This document shows positions 63,837-64,000 of a DNA stretch of 64,000 bases, one piece after another. The DNA comes from Mucilaginibacter segetis (GTDB lineage Bacteria; Bacteroidota; Bacteroidia; Sphingobacteriales; Sphingobacteriaceae), in contig NZ_JAEHFW010000001.1 of NCBI RefSeq assembly GCF_016522075.1, positions 1 to 64,000 on the forward strand, written 5' to 3'. Every line of letters begins with the position of its first letter. The stretch's first letter is position 1. Both the position numbers and the translations under genes were made by a program. Under the pieces are notes generated by a model that did not search any database, was not told the DNA's origin, and worked only from the letters and a program-made list of their open reading frames with translations.

Positions 63837-64000
63837 ATAAAAATTGAAGGTAATAAAATGCGGTTTAAAATAAGTTATTATTGGTCATAATATTAGTACT
63901 TATACGATTAAATATATAAAATGTTAGAATATATAGTATGATATTTTTTAAGACACATTTATAGGATTGGCTGTTTATAAGGATCAACAGTTTCCATCCG

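Overview
The window reads as chromosomal DNA of a Bacteroidota bacterium, most likely Sphingobacteriaceae (Mucilaginibacter- or Pedobacter-like). The signs are a gliding/type IX secretion C-terminal domain on a secreted protein, a TonB-dependent receptor, the large form of IspG, the parA-parB-DUF5683-dapB-lepB gene order, many lipoproteins, and -7 boxes of the Bacteroidetes form TAnnTTTG. I saw no rRNA, tRNA, CRISPR array, phage or insertion sequence. The species assignment is inference. All functions come from reading motifs; no database search was run.

Layout. 1-843 is gene-free and holds about 2.8 copies of a 210-bp tandem repeat plus GTCCG-rich inverted repeats. 844-12587 carries envelope and scavenging genes: a LysE-type exporter, a BtuF-like protein, a GH20 hexosaminidase, a TonB receptor, a PQQ-type sugar dehydrogenase lipoprotein, a type IX-secreted protein and an FMN reductase. 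12875-17225 is the chromosome-partition/housekeeping operon parA-parB-DUF5683-dapB-lepB, closed by a clear terminator. 17267-21950 runs on the minus strand: an oxidoreductase, a lipoprotein of unknown function, an rRNA-type methyltransferase and an Mla-like permease/ATPase pair. 22141-25776 has an SDR, PspC and toastrack-like envelope proteins and two tail-to-tail GYF-RDD proteins.

25819-37012 is the most interesting block. A DUF4159 gene is divergent from a tight seven-gene operon: MoxR ATPase, DUF58, BatA-like protein, a DUF4175-like protein, a third membrane protein, then a TldD/TldE metallopeptidase pair. TldD carries a twin-arginine signal. Several genes in this block start with TTG.

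37099-50770 contains a phosphotransferase, a hydroxyisobutyrate-dehydrogenase-like enzyme, ispG, dnaK (with a sigma-54-like promoter candidate), a response regulator divergent from a PAS histidine kinase, a hydrolase, a gluconate permease and a Bcr/CflA efflux pump. 42014-42470 is a second gene-free stretch made of the same repeat family as the left end, inverted. 50864-57178 has a GH51 arabinofuranosidase, a 54-residue charged protein, an ECF sigma/anti-sigma pair and a complete Mla-like permease-ATPase-MCE operon. 57553-61811 is a compact beta-mannoside operon (sodium symporter, GH130 phosphorylase, 2-epimerase). The right end has a small unknown protein, an MFS transporter and a lipoprotein.
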